Source of the DNA: Ruegeria marisrubri
GTDB taxonomy: Bacteria; Pseudomonadota; Alphaproteobacteria; Rhodobacterales; Rhodobacteraceae
Direction of reading: 5' to 3'
NCBI RefSeq assembly: GCF_001507595.1
Contig: NZ_LQBQ01000001.1
Coordinates: 186,001 to 250,000 of the forward strand
DNA: 64,000 nt
Positions within the stretch are counted from its first letter, which is position 1, and the number at the start of each line of letters is the position of its first letter. Made by a program: the position numbers and the translations under genes. The notes beneath the pieces were generated by a model that was given only the letters and a program-made list of their open reading frames with translations, was not told the origin of the DNA and did no database searches. Shown here in pieces: positions 46,510 through 56,039 of this stretch.

Positions 46510-46965
46510 TCAGCGGGCTTCCAAGCGGGCCTGCACCCGTTCGCGCGCGGCCTGGCTGTCATTGAAGCTGAGACCCATCGCGATGCGGGCCTCTTCGACG
46601 ATCTTGATCTCGCCCTCGTCGAAATGGCCGTCGGCCAGCACGACCTCCCACAGCGCCTCCAGCGCGGCAAGCCGTTCCTGCAGGTCGGTGGTCTCGCGGA
46701 TCAGCTTGCCGAAGGTGTCGGTGTCGGGCGCCGCGGCGTGCAGCTTTTCGCAGGTGGCGCGGACCTTGGCGGCCTCGATCGCGTTGTGCTGGTAGAGCCG
46801 GGACAGGATCTTGTCGATCAGGCTGATTTCCTCGACCTGGTAGTCGCGGTCGGCCTTGGCGACGCGCACCAGAAGCGCCCCGAGCGCCAGTTCCGCATCC
46901 GGGTCGGGCAGAGCGGTCTGCTCGGGCGGGCGGAAGGCCTGAAAGAACTTCTTCAGCAGGGGCAT
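46510..46965 (-). CDS. TerB-family protein (copy A)
   Basis: A 151-residue TerB-like protein paralogous to the next gene: ALGALLVRVAKADRDY and LEALWEVVLADGHFDEGE align with the same segments there. The N-terminus is short and basic (MPLLKKFFQAFRPP), possibly membrane-associating. A tandem duplication that has diverged. It is 35 bases downstream of the DUF1330 gene and may start with it in one operon. Confidence 0.8.
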   Translation of the reverse strand: MPLLKKFFQAFRPPEQTALPDPDAELALGALLVRVAKADRDYQVEEISLIDKILSRLYQHNAIEAAKVRATCEKLHAAAPDTDTFGKLIRETTDLQERLAALEALWEVVLADGHFDEGEIKIVEEARIAMGLSFNDSQAARERVQARLEAR

Positions 46966-47000
46966 TGTCTGTTCCTCTTCTCGGGGTCCGCCAACCGGGT

Positions 47001-47294
47001 TTACCCGTCATAGCCTCGGATGATCACCAGATCGCCGGTCGAGACCGGATCGCGCAGGGCCTTGGCGTTCTGATACCCTACGCTGTCATAGCAGGCCAGC
47101 GCATCTTCGTAGGAGGGAAACTCGATGACGACGGTCCGTGCGCGGGCCTTGCCTTCCCTGACTTCGCGCTCGCCGCCGCGAACGAGGAATTTGGCACCGT
47201 ATTCGGCGAAGGGCGCGGCGTTGGCCGCGATGTAGTTCTTGTAGGTGTCCATGTCGTCCACATCTACATGGGCGACCCAATATCCTTTGGCCAT
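47001..47294 (-). CDS. DUF1330 domain protein
   Basis: A 97-residue ferredoxin-like-fold protein of the DUF1330 / ABM-like family: MAKGYWVAHVDVDD, KFLVRGGERE and RTVVIEFPSYEDALACYDS are its conserved strands. The enzymatic role is unknown. The ATG at 47294 follows GAGGATG; the frame is open upstream without similarity. Small and soluble. Confidence 0.88.
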   Translation of the reverse strand: MAKGYWVAHVDVDDMDTYKNYIAANAAPFAEYGAKFLVRGGEREVREGKARARTVVIEFPSYEDALACYDSVGYQNAKALRDPVSTGDLVIIRGYDG

Positions 47295-47478
47295 GGCATC
47301 CTCGTTGTTCGGGGTCCGCGTCAAGGTGACGCGAATTGCGAGAGGGCGCAACCCTGACGGCGGTTTTCCGGCGCTCGTTCGCCCGGCATCGCCCCGAACG
47401 GTCTGCGCTTGCGCGGCTACTGGTAGGTTCGGGGGCAGTCAAATCGCTTGAAGATTTGCCGGTAAGGTATTGAAAAAG

Positions 47479-47506
47479 AAAAAAATCCCGGCCCTTTCGG
47501 GCCGGG
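47479..47506 (-). terminator. Rho-independent terminator of pyrG
   Basis: CCCGGCCC, loop GAAA, GGGCCGGG and then ATTTTTTT on the minus strand, 43 bases past the pyrG stop. A strong, standard terminator. Confidence 0.92.
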
Positions 47507-47548
47507 AGTCGGTCTTGCCGATATCGGCCGTGCCGCCGTAAGGCGGCC

Positions 47549-49192
47549 TCAGACCAGGCGCGAGGACTCTTTGGCCGCGCGCACGAAATCCTTGAACAGC
47601 GGGTGCGGGTCGAAGGGCTTGGACTTCAGTTCGGGGTGATACTGAACGCCGATGAACCACGGGTGGTCCGCCCATTCGACGATCTCGGGCAGGCGGCCGT
47701 CGGGGCTCATGCCCGAGAATTTCAGGCCCGCCTTTTCCAGTTGTTCGCGATACTTGATATCCACCTCGTAGCGGTGGCGGTGGCGTTCCTCGATTTCGCA
47801 GGTGCCATAGACCTTGGCCACTTTGGAGCCTTCGGTCAGAACCGCATTGTAGGAGCCAAGGCGCATGGTGCCGCCCTTGTCGTCGCCCACCTTGCGTTCG
47901 ATCTTGGCGTTGCCCTGGACCCATTCCTTGAGGTGATAGACCACCGGTTCGAAGCGTTTCTTGCCGGCCTCGTGGTCAAACTCCTCGGAGCCCGCGCCGG
48001 CGATGCCGGCCACGTTGCGGGCGGCCTCGATCACCGCCATCTGCATGCCCAGGCAGATGCCCAGGTAGGGAACCTGATGTTCGCGCGCGTATTGCGCCGC
48101 CTTGATCTTGCCCTCGGTGCCGCGCTCGCCAAAGCCGCCGGGCACCAGGATGGCGTGGAAGCCTTCGAGATGCGGGCCGGGGTCCTCGGTGTCGAAGATC
48201 TCGGCATCGACCCATTCGACCTTGACCCGGACGCGGTTGGCCATGCCGCCATGGGTCAGCGCCTCGGCGATGGATTTGTAGGCGTCCTCGAGCTGGGTGT
48301 ATTTGCCGACGATGGCCACCTTCACCTCGCCCTCGGCGTGGTGGATGCGGTCGCTGACGTCTTCCCATTTCGACAGGTCGGGCTTGGGGGCGGGGCTGAT
48401 CTGGAAGGCGTCCAGAACCGCCTGATCCAGCCCTTCCTTGTGATAGGCCAGCGGCGCGTCATAGATGGTGGACAGGTCCTGCGCGGCGATCACCGCCTCG
48501 GGGCGCACGTTGCAGAACAGGGCCAGCTTGGCGCGTTCCTTTTCCGGGATCGGGCCCTCGGAGCGGCAGACCAGGATGTCGGGGGCCAGGCCGATCGATC
48601 GCAGTTCCTTGACCGAGTGCTGGGTCGGCTTGGTCTTAAGCTCGCCGGAGGCCTTGATGTAGGGCAGCAGGGTCAGGTGCATGAAGATGCACTGGCCGCG
48701 TGGCTTGTCCTGGCTGAACTGGCGGATCGCCTCGAAGAAGGGCAGGCCCTCGATGTCGCCCACGGTGCCGCCGATCTCGCACAGCATGAAATCGACCTCG
48801 TCCTCGCCGATGGCGATGAAATCCTTGATCTCGTTGGTGACGTGCGGGATCACCTGGATGGTCTTGCCCAGATAGTCGCCGCGGCGTTCCTTCTCGAGCA
48901 CGTTCATGTAGATGCGGCCCGAGGAAATGGAATCGGTCTTGCGCGCCGGAACGCCGGTGAAACGCTCGTAGTGCCCAAGGTCCAGGTCGGTTTCCGCGCC
49001 GTCATCGGTGACGAAGACCTCGCCGTGCTCGAACGGCGACATGGTGCCGGGATCGACGTTCAGGTAGGGGTCGAGCTTGCGCAGGCGCACCGAATATCCG
49101 CGTGCCTGCAGCAACGCGCCCAGTGCGGCCGAGGCCAGCCCCTTGCCCAGCGACGAAACAACACCACCAGTGATGAAAATAAAACGCGCCAT
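47549..49192 (-). CDS. pyrG: CTP synthase
   Basis: A 547-residue enzyme that makes CTP from UTP, ATP and glutamine. N-terminal synthase domain with [20 protein letters not shown] (ATP site) and [12 protein letters not shown]-terminal class-I amidotransferase domain with nucleophile Cys in GICLGMQ and HPELKSKP. Full length. It lies 158 bases downstream of secG on the same strand. Confidence 0.98.
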   Translation of the reverse strand: MARFIFITGGVVSSLGKGLASAALGALLQARGYSVRLRKLDPYLNVDPGTMSPFEHGEVFVTDDGAETDLDLGHYERFTGVPARKTDSISSGRIYMNVLEKERRGDYLGKTIQVIPHVTNEIKDFIAIGEDEVDFMLCEIGGTVGDIEGLPFFEAIRQFSQDKPRGQCIFMHLTLLPYIKASGELKTKPTQHSVKELRSIGLAPDILVCRSEGPIPEKERAKLALFCNVRPEAVIAAQDLSTIYDAPLAYHKEGLDQAVLDAFQISPAPKPDLSKWEDVSDRIHHAEGEVKVAIVGKYTQLEDAYKSIAEALTHGGMANRVRVKVEWVDAEIFDTEDPGPHLEGFHAILVPGGFGERGTEGKIKAAQYAREHQVPYLGICLGMQMAVIEAARNVAGIAGAGSEEFDHEAGKKRFEPVVYHLKEWVQGNAKIERKVGDDKGGTMRLGSYNAVLTEGSKVAKVYGTCEIEERHRHRYEVDIKYREQLEKAGLKFSGMSPDGRLPEIVEWADHPWFIGVQYHPELKSKPFDPHPLFKDFVRAAKESSRLV

Positions 49193-49296
49193 GTTTTTCG
49201 GCTGCTCCCGTGAGACGTCATTACCAACTGCCCGGCGGCCTGAAAAACCGCAGCATCACGGGACTTCACATATAAAGGATTCGCGCAAACAGCGCA

Positions 49297-49327
49297 AGAG
49301 AACCGCAAGATGCTGTTGCCGTTCTCT
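49297..49327 (-). terminator. Possible terminator between secG and pyrG
   Basis: AGAGAAC and GTTCTCT pair, extended by GCAA/TTGC past one mismatch, 24 bases after the secG stop. No clear T-run, so it may only attenuate. Confidence 0.35.
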
Positions 49328-49350
49328 TTCAGGTTTCTAGGTTTTGTGGA

Positions 49351-49716
49351 TCAGTCGGCCTGCGGAATCAGCGGCGCGTTGTCGCCCTGTGCCGGGGGCA
49401 GCAGGTCCTCTGCCGACGGAACCGCGGGCGTGGGCGCCTCGGTTTCTTCCGCTGCCGGAACGCCAAGCCGATCGATGACCGAGCTGCCGGCCGATTTCTT
49501 CGCCGCGATGATGGTCAACGACAGCGAGGTGATGATGAAGCAGATGGCCAGGATCCAGGTCAGCTTACCCAGCGCCGTTGCCGCCGCGCGACCGCTGACG
49601 ACGCCGCCGCCACCGCCGCCCATGCCAAGCCCGCCTCCTTCGGACCGCTGCATCAGGACAACGGCAATCAGGCCAAGGGCCAGGAGAAGGTGGATGATGA
49701 GAACGACGTTTTCCAT
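49351..49716 (-). CDS. secG: Preprotein translocase subunit SecG
   Basis: A 121-residue SecG, the small third subunit of the SecYEG channel. Two membrane helices (3-21 and about 52-74) flank the conserved loop [16 protein letters not shown]. The C-terminal tail is Pro/Glu/Ala-rich. The ATG at 49716 has AGGAAGACC before it. It is upstream of pyrG on the same strand and divergent from the nitrile hydratase operon. Confidence 0.93.
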   Translation of the reverse strand: MENVVLIIHLLLALGLIAVVLMQRSEGGGLGMGGGGGGVVSGRAAATALGKLTWILAICFIITSLSLTIIAAKKSAGSSVIDRLGVPAAEETEAPTPAVPSAEDLLPPAQGDNAPLIPQAD

Positions 49717-49866
49717 GGTCTTCCTGCGGAGCGTGGCGTGTACCGCGTGGTATCTATGCAAGTTTGCCCGCAGGGGCAAGGGAGGAGTTGGCGTGTCGCG
49801 TCAGGATGGCCGGGACCGCGTCAAAAAGGCTGGACAGGCGGGCCGGGGCTCGCGCAGGCTGGGGCC

Positions 49867-50481
49867 ATGCCACATGACGATCCCGACCACCCGCACGCCC
49901 TGCTGCCGCCCGAACCCGCCCTGCGCGTGAAGGCGCTGGAAACGATTCTCACCCGCAAGGGGCTGATCGACCCGGCGGCACTGGACGAGATCATCGACAC
50001 CTATCAGAACCGCATCGGGCCGCAGAACGGCGCGCGCGTCGTGGCAAAGGCGTGGGCCGATCCGGCGTTCAAGGCCGCGCTGCTGAAGGACGCGACGCCC
50101 TTGGTCGCCGATCTGGGCTATTACGGGCGGCAGGGCGAGCACATGGTGGTGGTCGAGAACACGCCGCAGCAGCACAACATGGTCGTCTGCACCCTGTGTA
50201 GCTGCTACCCGTGGCCGCTGCTGGGGATCCCGCCCGGCTGGTACAAGTCCGACGCCTATCGCGCCCGCGCGGTGCGCGAGCCGCGCAAGGTTCTGGCCGA
50301 GTTCGGCGTGCATCTGCCGCCTGAAACCGCGGTGCGCGTGTGGGATTCGACGGCCGAGATACGCTACCTCGTCCTGCCGATGCGGCCGGCGGGCACCGAG
50401 GGGATGAGCGAGGACGAACTGGCGGCGCTGGTCACCCGCGACAGCATGATCGGCACCGGGCTGCCCAAGGTGCCGGCATGA
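49867..50481 (+). CDS. nthA: Nitrile hydratase alpha subunit (cobalt type)
   Basis: A 204-residue alpha subunit of nitrile hydratase, which hydrates nitriles to amides. The metal-binding claw VCTLCSC places C108, C111, S112 and C113; Thr109 in CTLCSC is the mark of the Co(III) type (the iron type has Ser). In active enzyme two of the cysteines become sulfenic and sulfinic acids. The ATG at 49867 has only a weak GCTGGGG upstream. Its stop overlaps the beta-subunit start by four bases (ATGA). Confidence 0.94.
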   Translation: MPHDDPDHPHALLPPEPALRVKALETILTRKGLIDPAALDEIIDTYQNRIGPQNGARVVAKAWADPAFKAALLKDATPLVADLGYYGRQGEHMVVVENTPQQHNMVVCTLCSCYPWPLLGIPPGWYKSDAYRARAVREPRKVLAEFGVHLPPETAVRVWDSTAEIRYLVLPMRPAGTEGMSEDELAALVTRDSMIGTGLPKVPA

Positions 50482-51155
50482 CCCGCGTGCACGACATGGG
50501 CGGGCGCTTCGGGGATGGCCCGGTCCGGCCCGAGCCGGAAGGGGCCCCCGTCTTCGCCGAGGACTGGCACGCGCGGGCGCTTGCCGTGACACTGGCCGCA
50601 GGCGCGCTGGGGCAGTGGAACATCGACATGTCTCGCCATGCGCGCGAGCGCCTGTCACCAAAGGACTATGCGTGCTTTTCCTACTACGAGAAGTGGGTCT
50701 CGGCGCTGGCCGACCTGCTGGTCGAAACCGGCGTTCTGACCAAGGGCGATCTGCGCGGGTTTTCGGAAAACGGCGAACATCCCTTGGCGCAAAAGGCTCT
50801 GAAGGCCGAGGCCGTGCAGGCCGCGCTTGCCAAAGGCGGTCCCGCCGACCGCCCATCGAACCGGCCCGCCGCCTTCGAAATGGGGCAGGCGGTGCGGACC
50901 GTCCGGCCGTCCGCCAACCGGCTGGTCGATGGCGGCCACACGCGGCTGCCTGCCTATGCGGCCGGGGCGCGGGGGCGAATCCTGAAACGGCACGGCGCCC
51001 ATGTTCTGCCGGACAGCAACGCGCATGGGTTGGGCGAGGCGCCCGAGCCGCTCTATGCCGTTGTCTTCCCGACCTCGGAACTGTGGGCCGCCCCCGAGAA
51101 CCCGGCAGATGAAGTGGTGCTGGACCTCTGGCAAAGCTACCTGGAGCCCGCATGA
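50478..51155 (+). CDS. nthB: Nitrile hydratase beta subunit
   Basis: A 225-residue beta subunit that pairs with NthA around the metal. It begins with the typical [10 protein letters not shown] and contains [19 protein letters not shown] of the helical domain; the C-terminal SH3-like domain has [13 protein letters not shown] and LPDSNAHG, which carry the arginines that hold the oxidised cysteines. Coupled to both neighbours by four-base ATGA overlaps. Confidence 0.93.
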   Translation: MTRVHDMGGRFGDGPVRPEPEGAPVFAEDWHARALAVTLAAGALGQWNIDMSRHARERLSPKDYACFSYYEKWVSALADLLVETGVLTKGDLRGFSENGEHPLAQKALKAEAVQAALAKGGPADRPSNRPAAFEMGQAVRTVRPSANRLVDGGHTRLPAYAAGARGRILKRHGAHVLPDSNAHGLGEAPEPLYAVVFPTSELWAAPENPADEVVLDLWQSYLEPA

Positions 51156-51487
51156 GCAGCTGCGCGACACACTCGGCCCCCGAACCGGTCTTTGAACAGC
51201 CATGGCATGCGCAGGTCTTTGCCCTGACGGTGGCCCTCAACGAGGCCGGGCGATTTGACTGGCCCGACTGGACCCGGCGGTTTTCGCAAACGCTCAGGCG
51301 CAACGGGTTGAGCCGCGAACTTGATGGCGGCGACGACTATTTCAACGCCTGGCTTGAAACGCTGGAGGAGATTCTGGTTTCGGGTGGCACTGCGGAGCCG
51401 GCCGAAGTCGCGGCGATGCGCGACGCCTGGGAGGCTGCCTATCTGACAACTCCACATGGAGAGCCGGTGCGCCTGCCGCAAGGGTAG
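51152..51487 (+). CDS. Nitrile hydratase accessory protein
   Basis: A 111-residue protein resembling the N-terminal half of a beta subunit (FEQPWHAQVFALTVALNEAG, then YFNAWLETLEEIL), the form of the accessory/activator protein that brings cobalt to the alpha subunit by subunit swapping. Third gene of the operon, with an ATGA overlap. No amidase or nitrile gene follows, so the resulting amide is handled elsewhere. Confidence 0.88.
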   Translation: MSSCATHSAPEPVFEQPWHAQVFALTVALNEAGRFDWPDWTRRFSQTLRRNGLSRELDGGDDYFNAWLETLEEILVSGGTAEPAEVAAMRDAWEAAYLTTPHGEPVRLPQG

Positions 51488-51490
51488 CAT

Positions 51491-51552
51491 GGGGGCTCTG
51501 CCCCCGCCGCGCCAGGGCGCGACTCCCCCGGGATATTTCGGGCCAGATGAAG
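51491..51552 (+). repeat. Intergenic repeat, copy 3 (hairpin plus CCAGATGAAG motif)
   Basis: GGGGGC-TCT-GCCCCC hairpin, then CCCCCGGGATATTT and GGGCCAGATGAAG. The 3' half matches copies 1 and 2; the 5' hairpin differs. It lies directly behind the nitrile hydratase accessory gene. Confidence 0.75.
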
Positions 51553-51565
51553 CAATGGGGCCGGT

Positions 51566-51615
51566 CTTCATCTGGCTGCAAATATCCCCGCCGGAGGCAT
51601 CGCGCGCAGCGCGAT
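51566..51615 (-). repeat. Intergenic repeat, inverted partial copy 4
   Basis: Read on the minus strand, GGGGATATTT and CCAGATGAAG occur as in copies 1-3, preceded by a hairpin ATCGCGC-GCA-GCGCGAT. Facing copy 3 across 13 bases, it forms a large imperfect inverted repeat. The 229-base gap to purA has no gene I can support. Confidence 0.65.
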
Positions 51616-51716
51616 TGAAGGCAGGCTGCCTCGGTGCGTCGAATTTGCGGTTTCCCTGCCTTGTGCTCCTCGTTATATGGGCCCGGGTTTGATGTTTCAG
51701 CGCAAAAGGACCGGAT

Positions 51717-53012
51717 ATGGCCAACGTGGTTGTTGTCGGCGCCCAATGGGGTGACGAGGGGAAAGGCAAGATCGTTGACTGGCTCAGCGAACGAGCGGAT
51801 GTGATCGCGCGCTTTCAGGGCGGCCACAATGCCGGGCATACGCTGGTTGTCGAAGGCAAGGTCTACAAGTTGCACGCGCTGCCTTCGGGCGTGGTGCGCG
51901 GCGGCAAGCTGAGCGTCATCGGCAATGGCGTGGTGCTGGACCCGTGGCATCTGGTCAAAGAGATCGAGACCATCCGTTCGCAGGGGGTGGAGATCACGCC
52001 GGAAACGCTGATGATCGCGGAAAACACGCCGCTGATCCTGCCGATTCACGGTGAACTGGATCGCGCCCGGGAAGAGGCCGCCAGCAAGGGCACCAAGATC
52101 GGCACCACCGGACGGGGCATCGGACCGGCCTACGAGGACAAGGTGGGCCGGCGGTCGGTGCGGGTTGCGGATCTGGCGGATGACGCGACGCTGGAGGCGC
52201 GCGTGGACCGCGCATTGCAGCACCATGATCCGTTGCGCAAAGGCTTGGGCATCGAAGCGGTCGATCGCGATGCGCTGATTGCTCAGCTCAGGGAGATCGC
52301 TCCGCAGATCCTGCCCTATGCAGCGCCGGTCTGGAAGGTGCTGAACGAGAAGCGCAAGGCGGGCAAGCGCATCTTGTTCGAAGGTGCGCAGGGGGCGTTG
52401 CTGGACATCGATTTCGGCACCTATCCGTTCGTCACCTCTTCGAACGTGATCGCCGGGCAGGCGGCGACAGGCGTAGGCATCGGCCCGGGCAGCATCGACT
52501 ATGTGCTGGGGATCGTGAAGGCCTATACCACCCGTGTCGGAGAAGGGCCGTTCCCGACCGAGCTTGACGATGCCGACGGGCAGCGTCTGGGCGAGCGGGG
52601 GCATGAATTCGGCACCACGACCGGGCGCAAGCGCCGCTGCGGCTGGTTCGACGCCGCGCTGGTGCGCCAGACCTGCGCCACCTCGGGCGTGAACGGCATT
52701 TCGCTGACCAAGCTGGACGTTCTGGACGGGTTCGAGACGCTGAAGATCTGTGTCGGCTACGAGTTGGACGGCGAGCGGCTCGACTACCTGCCGACTGCCG
52801 CCGAGCAGCAGGCGCGCTGCATCCCGATCTATGAGGAAATGCCGGGCTGGAGCGAATCCACCGAAGGTGCGCGCAGCTGGGCCGAGTTGCCGGCGAATGC
52901 CATCAAGTATGTACGTCGGGTCGAAGAACTGATCGAGTGCCCGGTGGCGCTGCTGTCCACCAGCCCGGAGCGGGACGACACCATCCTGGTGACCGACCCG
53001 TTCGCCGACTGA
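51717..53012 (+). CDS. purA: Adenylosuccinate synthetase
   Basis: A 431-residue GTP-dependent enzyme that joins IMP and aspartate on the way to AMP. N-terminal [16 protein letters not shown] with the catalytic Asp, [21 protein letters not shown] and late RKRRCGWFD are family signatures. AAAGGA precedes the ATG. Its stop overlaps the DUF2842 start by one base (TGATG). Confidence 0.98.
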   Translation: MANVVVVGAQWGDEGKGKIVDWLSERADVIARFQGGHNAGHTLVVEGKVYKLHALPSGVVRGGKLSVIGNGVVLDPWHLVKEIETIRSQGVEITPETLMIAENTPLILPIHGELDRAREEAASKGTKIGTTGRGIGPAYEDKVGRRSVRVADLADDATLEARVDRALQHHDPLRKGLGIEAVDRDALIAQLREIAPQILPYAAPVWKVLNEKRKAGKRILFEGAQGALLDIDFGTYPFVTSSNVIAGQAATGVGIGPGSIDYVLGIVKAYTTRVGEGPFPTELDDADGQRLGERGHEFGTTTGRKRRCGWFDAALVRQTCATSGVNGISLTKLDVLDGFETLKICVGYELDGERLDYLPTAAEQQARCIPIYEEMPGWSESTEGARSWAELPANAIKYVRRVEELIECPVALLSTSPERDDTILVTDPFAD

Positions 53013-53251
53013 TGAGCGGCGAAGGCAAGAAGGGCCTGAGCTACAAGGCCCGGCGCCGCTGGTCGCTGGTGATCCTGCTGGTCGGGCTGCCGGCTTATAT
53101 CGTTGCGGTGGTGACGGTTCTGAACTGGTTGGACCGGCCGCCGATCTGGCTGGAGCTGCTGGTCTACGTGGTGCTGGGCATCCTGTGGGCCTTGCCGTTC
53201 AAGTTCGTGTTCAAGGGCGTGGGCAAGGAAGACCCGGATCAGGGCAAGTAG
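53012..53251 (+). CDS. DUF2842 small membrane protein
   Basis: A 79-residue protein with a basic N-terminus (KGLSYKARRRW) and two membrane helices (about 20-40 and 46-64), then VFKGVGKEDPD at the end. This is the DUF2842 family of alphaproteobacteria, unknown in function. It is translationally coupled to purA and ends before a terminator. Confidence 0.85.
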   Translation: MSGEGKKGLSYKARRRWSLVILLVGLPAYIVAVVTVLNWLDRPPIWLELLVYVVLGILWALPFKFVFKGVGKEDPDQGK

Positions 53252-53268
53252 AACCTGATAGCAAAAGG

Positions 53269-53293
53269 AAAGGCCGGCGTGGAGCCGGCCTTT
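53269..53293. terminator. Terminator shared by purA operon and the acidic repeat gene
   Basis: AAAGGCCGGC and GCCGGCCTTT form a perfect 10-bp stem with a GTGGA loop between two convergent genes. The stem-encoded T and A tracts make it usable in both directions. Confidence 0.8.
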
Positions 53294-53306
53294 GTCATGG
53301 TTGGCG

Positions 53307-55208
53307 TCAGCCCGCCGCGCGCTCGTCGTCCGGGCGGAAACCGATCTCGCTGGAGGCCGCGAAGCGGCCGCCGCCTGCTTTCTCGATCTTGCCGTCGCGC
53401 AGAAGCTGGCCGAAGGAGCGCAGGCTTTCTTCGCGGTCGAACTCCTCGAGTTGCAGGGCGCGAACCTTGTTCATCAGCTGCGGGCGCGAGAACTGCTCCT
53501 GGCCCTCGACGAAGGACAGGTAGGCGGCGGCGGCCTCGAGCAGGTCGGAGAGCGAGTGGGCGCCCTGTTCTTCGGCAAAACGGGCGAACCCGCCTTCGCG
53601 CGCAGCCTTATCGGCATCGATTGCCGAGGACACGCGGCGCGGGTGCACCGGAGTTTTTTCCGTCTCTGCGTCGGAGGTGTCGATCCGCTGCTCGGCGACC
53701 AGACGCAGCGGTGCTATCCCCTCGGGCTCGGGGCGGCGGCTGGTGCCGCCCGCCTCGGGGCGGCGCGGGCTGACGACCGAGGCCAGATCTTCGCGGTATT
53801 CCTTGTCGGACGACTGCGACAGCTCGTGACTGCCGGCCTTTTTCTCGGCTGCGGCGGCGGCCGCGGCGGCGCGCAGATGCGAGTAGGTCTGGCGGCTGTC
53901 GCCGGCGCTGGGGTCGTCCATACGCTCGTCCGCCGCATCCATCAGCCGGGTCAGGTCATCTTTTTTGTCCGTGTCGGGCTGGCCTTCGGCGCGGGCATAC
54001 AGCGCGGTCTCGACGGCGGCCAGCTTGCGGAGAAGATCGGCCTCGTCCCGAGCGGTGAGCGTGCCCTCCGGCGCATCCCTGTCGTCGGACGATTCCTCCT
54101 CTTGGGACAGGACCGCGTCATCGGCTTGCTGGAGCGGCGCCTCGGGTTCGTCGAATTCCTCTTCGAGTTCTGCCTGCGCCAGATCCACGGAGCCTGACTC
54201 GGCGTCAGTGGGCCGGAGATCGTCGTCACCGGCAGAGAGATCATTGGCGGCCTGGGCGGGGTGGTCGAGACCGGTGGCCAGCTCGGCCAGCGAAATGGCT
54301 TGCGGGCCTTCGGGCTTGGCTTCGGTCTGCAGATCCGATGCGGCGGGGGCCGGTGCTTCCTCTGCTTCGGCGTCCGAAACGGGTGCTTCGGCGCTGGGCT
54401 CATCCACGATGGGCTCATCCACGATGGGTTCATCCACGCTGGGCTCATCCACGATGGGTTCAACCGCGGCAGCGGCAGGCTCTTCTTCCTCGTCGGTCAG
54501 ATCCGCGGCGGGCTCGGGCTGCGCCGGCGGTTGCGTGGCAAAGGCGGCCGAGATCGCGTCCTCGGGCTCTGCGGTCGCGTCGGTCGGAAAGCCGTTCTCT
54601 TCGTCCTCGGAGTACTGGCCGGCGCCGTCGTCGGCGCGCGACACGACGGCGCGGATGCGCTGCAGCTTGGCCGCGATGCTGTCGGCGGCAGGCGGGAGAG
54701 ACTCCTGGGGCGCGGCTTCTTCCTCGTATTCTTCGAACTCGGGTTCGTGCCGGAGGGCGGCGGTGCTCGGGAGTTCATCGGCAGGCTCTGGGGTCAGCGC
54801 GGCGAGTTCCGGGGCGGACAGGTCTTCGGGTTCATCGCCTTCATCCTCGGGCATGGCGTTTGGATGGTTGGTGCGGTGTGTCGAGGCGACCGCGATGCCG
54901 GGGCGGAGCTCGTGGTGGGGCTGTTCGGGCGTGGGTGCCGGCTCGGCGGCCGTTTCGGTCGCGCGCAGAACGACGCCATCGTCATGCCGGTGCGCTTCGA
55001 TCCGGCGCGACTGGTCGCGCTGTGCGATACGGGCAAGCATCTCGGCATCCAGCTGGGGCGGTTCCGAGCCGAAGTAGCGATCATCGGCAGCCAGGTCGCG
55101 GAAGTATTCGGCGATCGCCTTCATCGTCTCGAAGGAGTCATCGAACCCTTCCAAGGTGCAGGAAAAGGTTCCATAAGAGACCGTCAAAACCTTGTTGTTC
55201 TGTACCAT
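53307..55208 (-). CDS. Large acidic protein with VDEP repeats
   Basis: A 633-residue protein with conserved ends and a long acidic, probably disordered middle. The N-terminal domain (1-75: MVQNNKVLTVSYGTFSCTLE, ETMKAIAEYFRDLA) and a C-terminal helical or winged-helix-like domain (about 550-620: SRPQLMNKVRAL, SFGQLLRDGKIEKAGGGRF) are of a kind conserved in Rhodobacteraceae. In between is a run of VDEP repeats (about 248-273). No signal peptide. Function unknown; the ends suggest binding to other proteins or nucleic acid. Confidence 0.75.
   Translation of the reverse strand: MVQNNKVLTVSYGTFSCTLEGFDDSFETMKAIAEYFRDLAADDRYFGSEPPQLDAEMLARIAQRDQSRRIEAHRHDDGVVLRATETAAEPAPTPEQPHHELRPGIAVASTHRTNHPNAMPEDEGDEPEDLSAPELAALTPEPADELPSTAALRHEPEFEEYEEEAAPQESLPPAADSIAAKLQRIRAVVSRADDGAGQYSEDEENGFPTDATAEPEDAISAAFATQPPAQPEPAADLTDEEEEPAAAAVEPIVDEPSVDEPIVDEPIVDEPSAEAPVSDAEAEEAPAPAASDLQTEAKPEGPQAISLAELATGLDHPAQAANDLSAGDDDLRPTDAESGSVDLAQAELEEEFDEPEAPLQQADDAVLSQEEESSDDRDAPEGTLTARDEADLLRKLAAVETALYARAEGQPDTDKKDDLTRLMDAADERMDDPSAGDSRQTYSHLRAAAAAAAAEKKAGSHELSQSSDKEYREDLASVVSPRRPEAGGTSRRPEPEGIAPLRLVAEQRIDTSDAETEKTPVHPRRVSSAIDADKAAREGGFARFAEEQGAHSLSDLLEAAAAYLSFVEGQEQFSRPQLMNKVRALQLEEFDREESLRSFGQLLRDGKIEKAGGGRFAASSEIGFRPDDERAAG
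54392..54466 (-). repeat. 15-bp tandem repeat inside the acidic protein gene
   Basis: About five imperfect 15-bp units of the form TCATCCACGATGGGC, coding for VDEP-type pentapeptides (IVDEP / SVDEP). Units differ by one or two bases, so copy number may vary between strains. Confidence 0.8.
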
Positions 55209-55310
55209 GCGACGCTCGTCCTCTACAAACCAGTGCGTTCAGGTTAACCGGCGCCGGGCGTCAATTTCGGCGCGAAACTGTGTAATTCAGCGTATCATTT
55301 TGTGGTCGGA

Positions 55311-56039
55311 ATGTGTCTAAAACCCGAGAATGTGACTAATGTGTCTAAAAACAATGTAATTGTCCGGTCCGAAAAGCCAATAACCTTGGTGGGAGGGGGC
55401 GAAATCGGCCCGGATGACCTGAATATGACGCTCAACAGCGCCAACCTGCTGGTTGCGGCGGACGGGGGCGCGCATGCGGTTCTGGCCTCGGGGCGGATGC
55501 CGGACGTGGTGATCGGCGACTTTGATTCGCTGCAGCCGGGCGAGATGCACCAGATCCCCCAGGAGCGTCTGTTTCCGATTCGGGAACAGGACACGACGGA
55601 TTTCGACAAGGCGCTGCGCAACGTGGCGGCGCCGCTGGTGTTCGGGGTGGGTTTCACCGGGGCGCGGGTGGATCACCAGCTGGCGGTCTTCAGCTCGATG
55701 ATCCGCTGGCGGGACCGGCCCTGTCTGATCCTGGGAGAGCGCGAGGTGATCTTTCACGCGCCGCCCTGGATCCGGCTGCCGGTCGAGCCTGGCAGCGTTG
55801 TGTCTCTGTTTCCGATGCGCCGCGTCACGGGGCGCAGCGAGGGGCTGGAATGGCCGATCGACGGGCTGGTGCTGGAGCCCGACGGGATGATCGGCACCTC
55901 GAACCGCGCCTTGGGAGAGATGGTTCTGGAGGTGGACGGGCCGGGGTTGCTGGTGATGGTGCCGCGCGAGGCGCTGGGCCTGGTCACGCAGGCGTTTCTG
56001 ACGGGGCAGGCCGGGCGTTGGCCCGCTCGCGCAGAATGA
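55311..56039 (+). CDS. thiN: Thiamine pyrophosphokinase
   Basis: A protein of about 242 residues that transfers pyrophosphate from ATP to thiamine. LVGGGEI near the start, VIGDFDSL (Mg site) and QDTTDFDKAL are the family motifs; GVGFTGARVDHQL precedes the C-terminal beta domain that binds thiamine. The start is uncertain: ATG at 55311, or the GTG at 55341. The gene begins in AT-rich DNA with two copies of ATGTGTCTAAAA. Its last 56 bases overlap the convergent permease gene. Confidence 0.87.
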   Translation: MCLKPENVTNVSKNNVIVRSEKPITLVGGGEIGPDDLNMTLNSANLLVAADGGAHAVLASGRMPDVVIGDFDSLQPGEMHQIPQERLFPIREQDTTDFDKALRNVAAPLVFGVGFTGARVDHQLAVFSSMIRWRDRPCLILGEREVIFHAPPWIRLPVEPGSVVSLFPMRRVTGRSEGLEWPIDGLVLEPDGMIGTSNRALGEMVLEVDGPGLLVMVPREALGLVTQAFLTGQAGRWPARAE

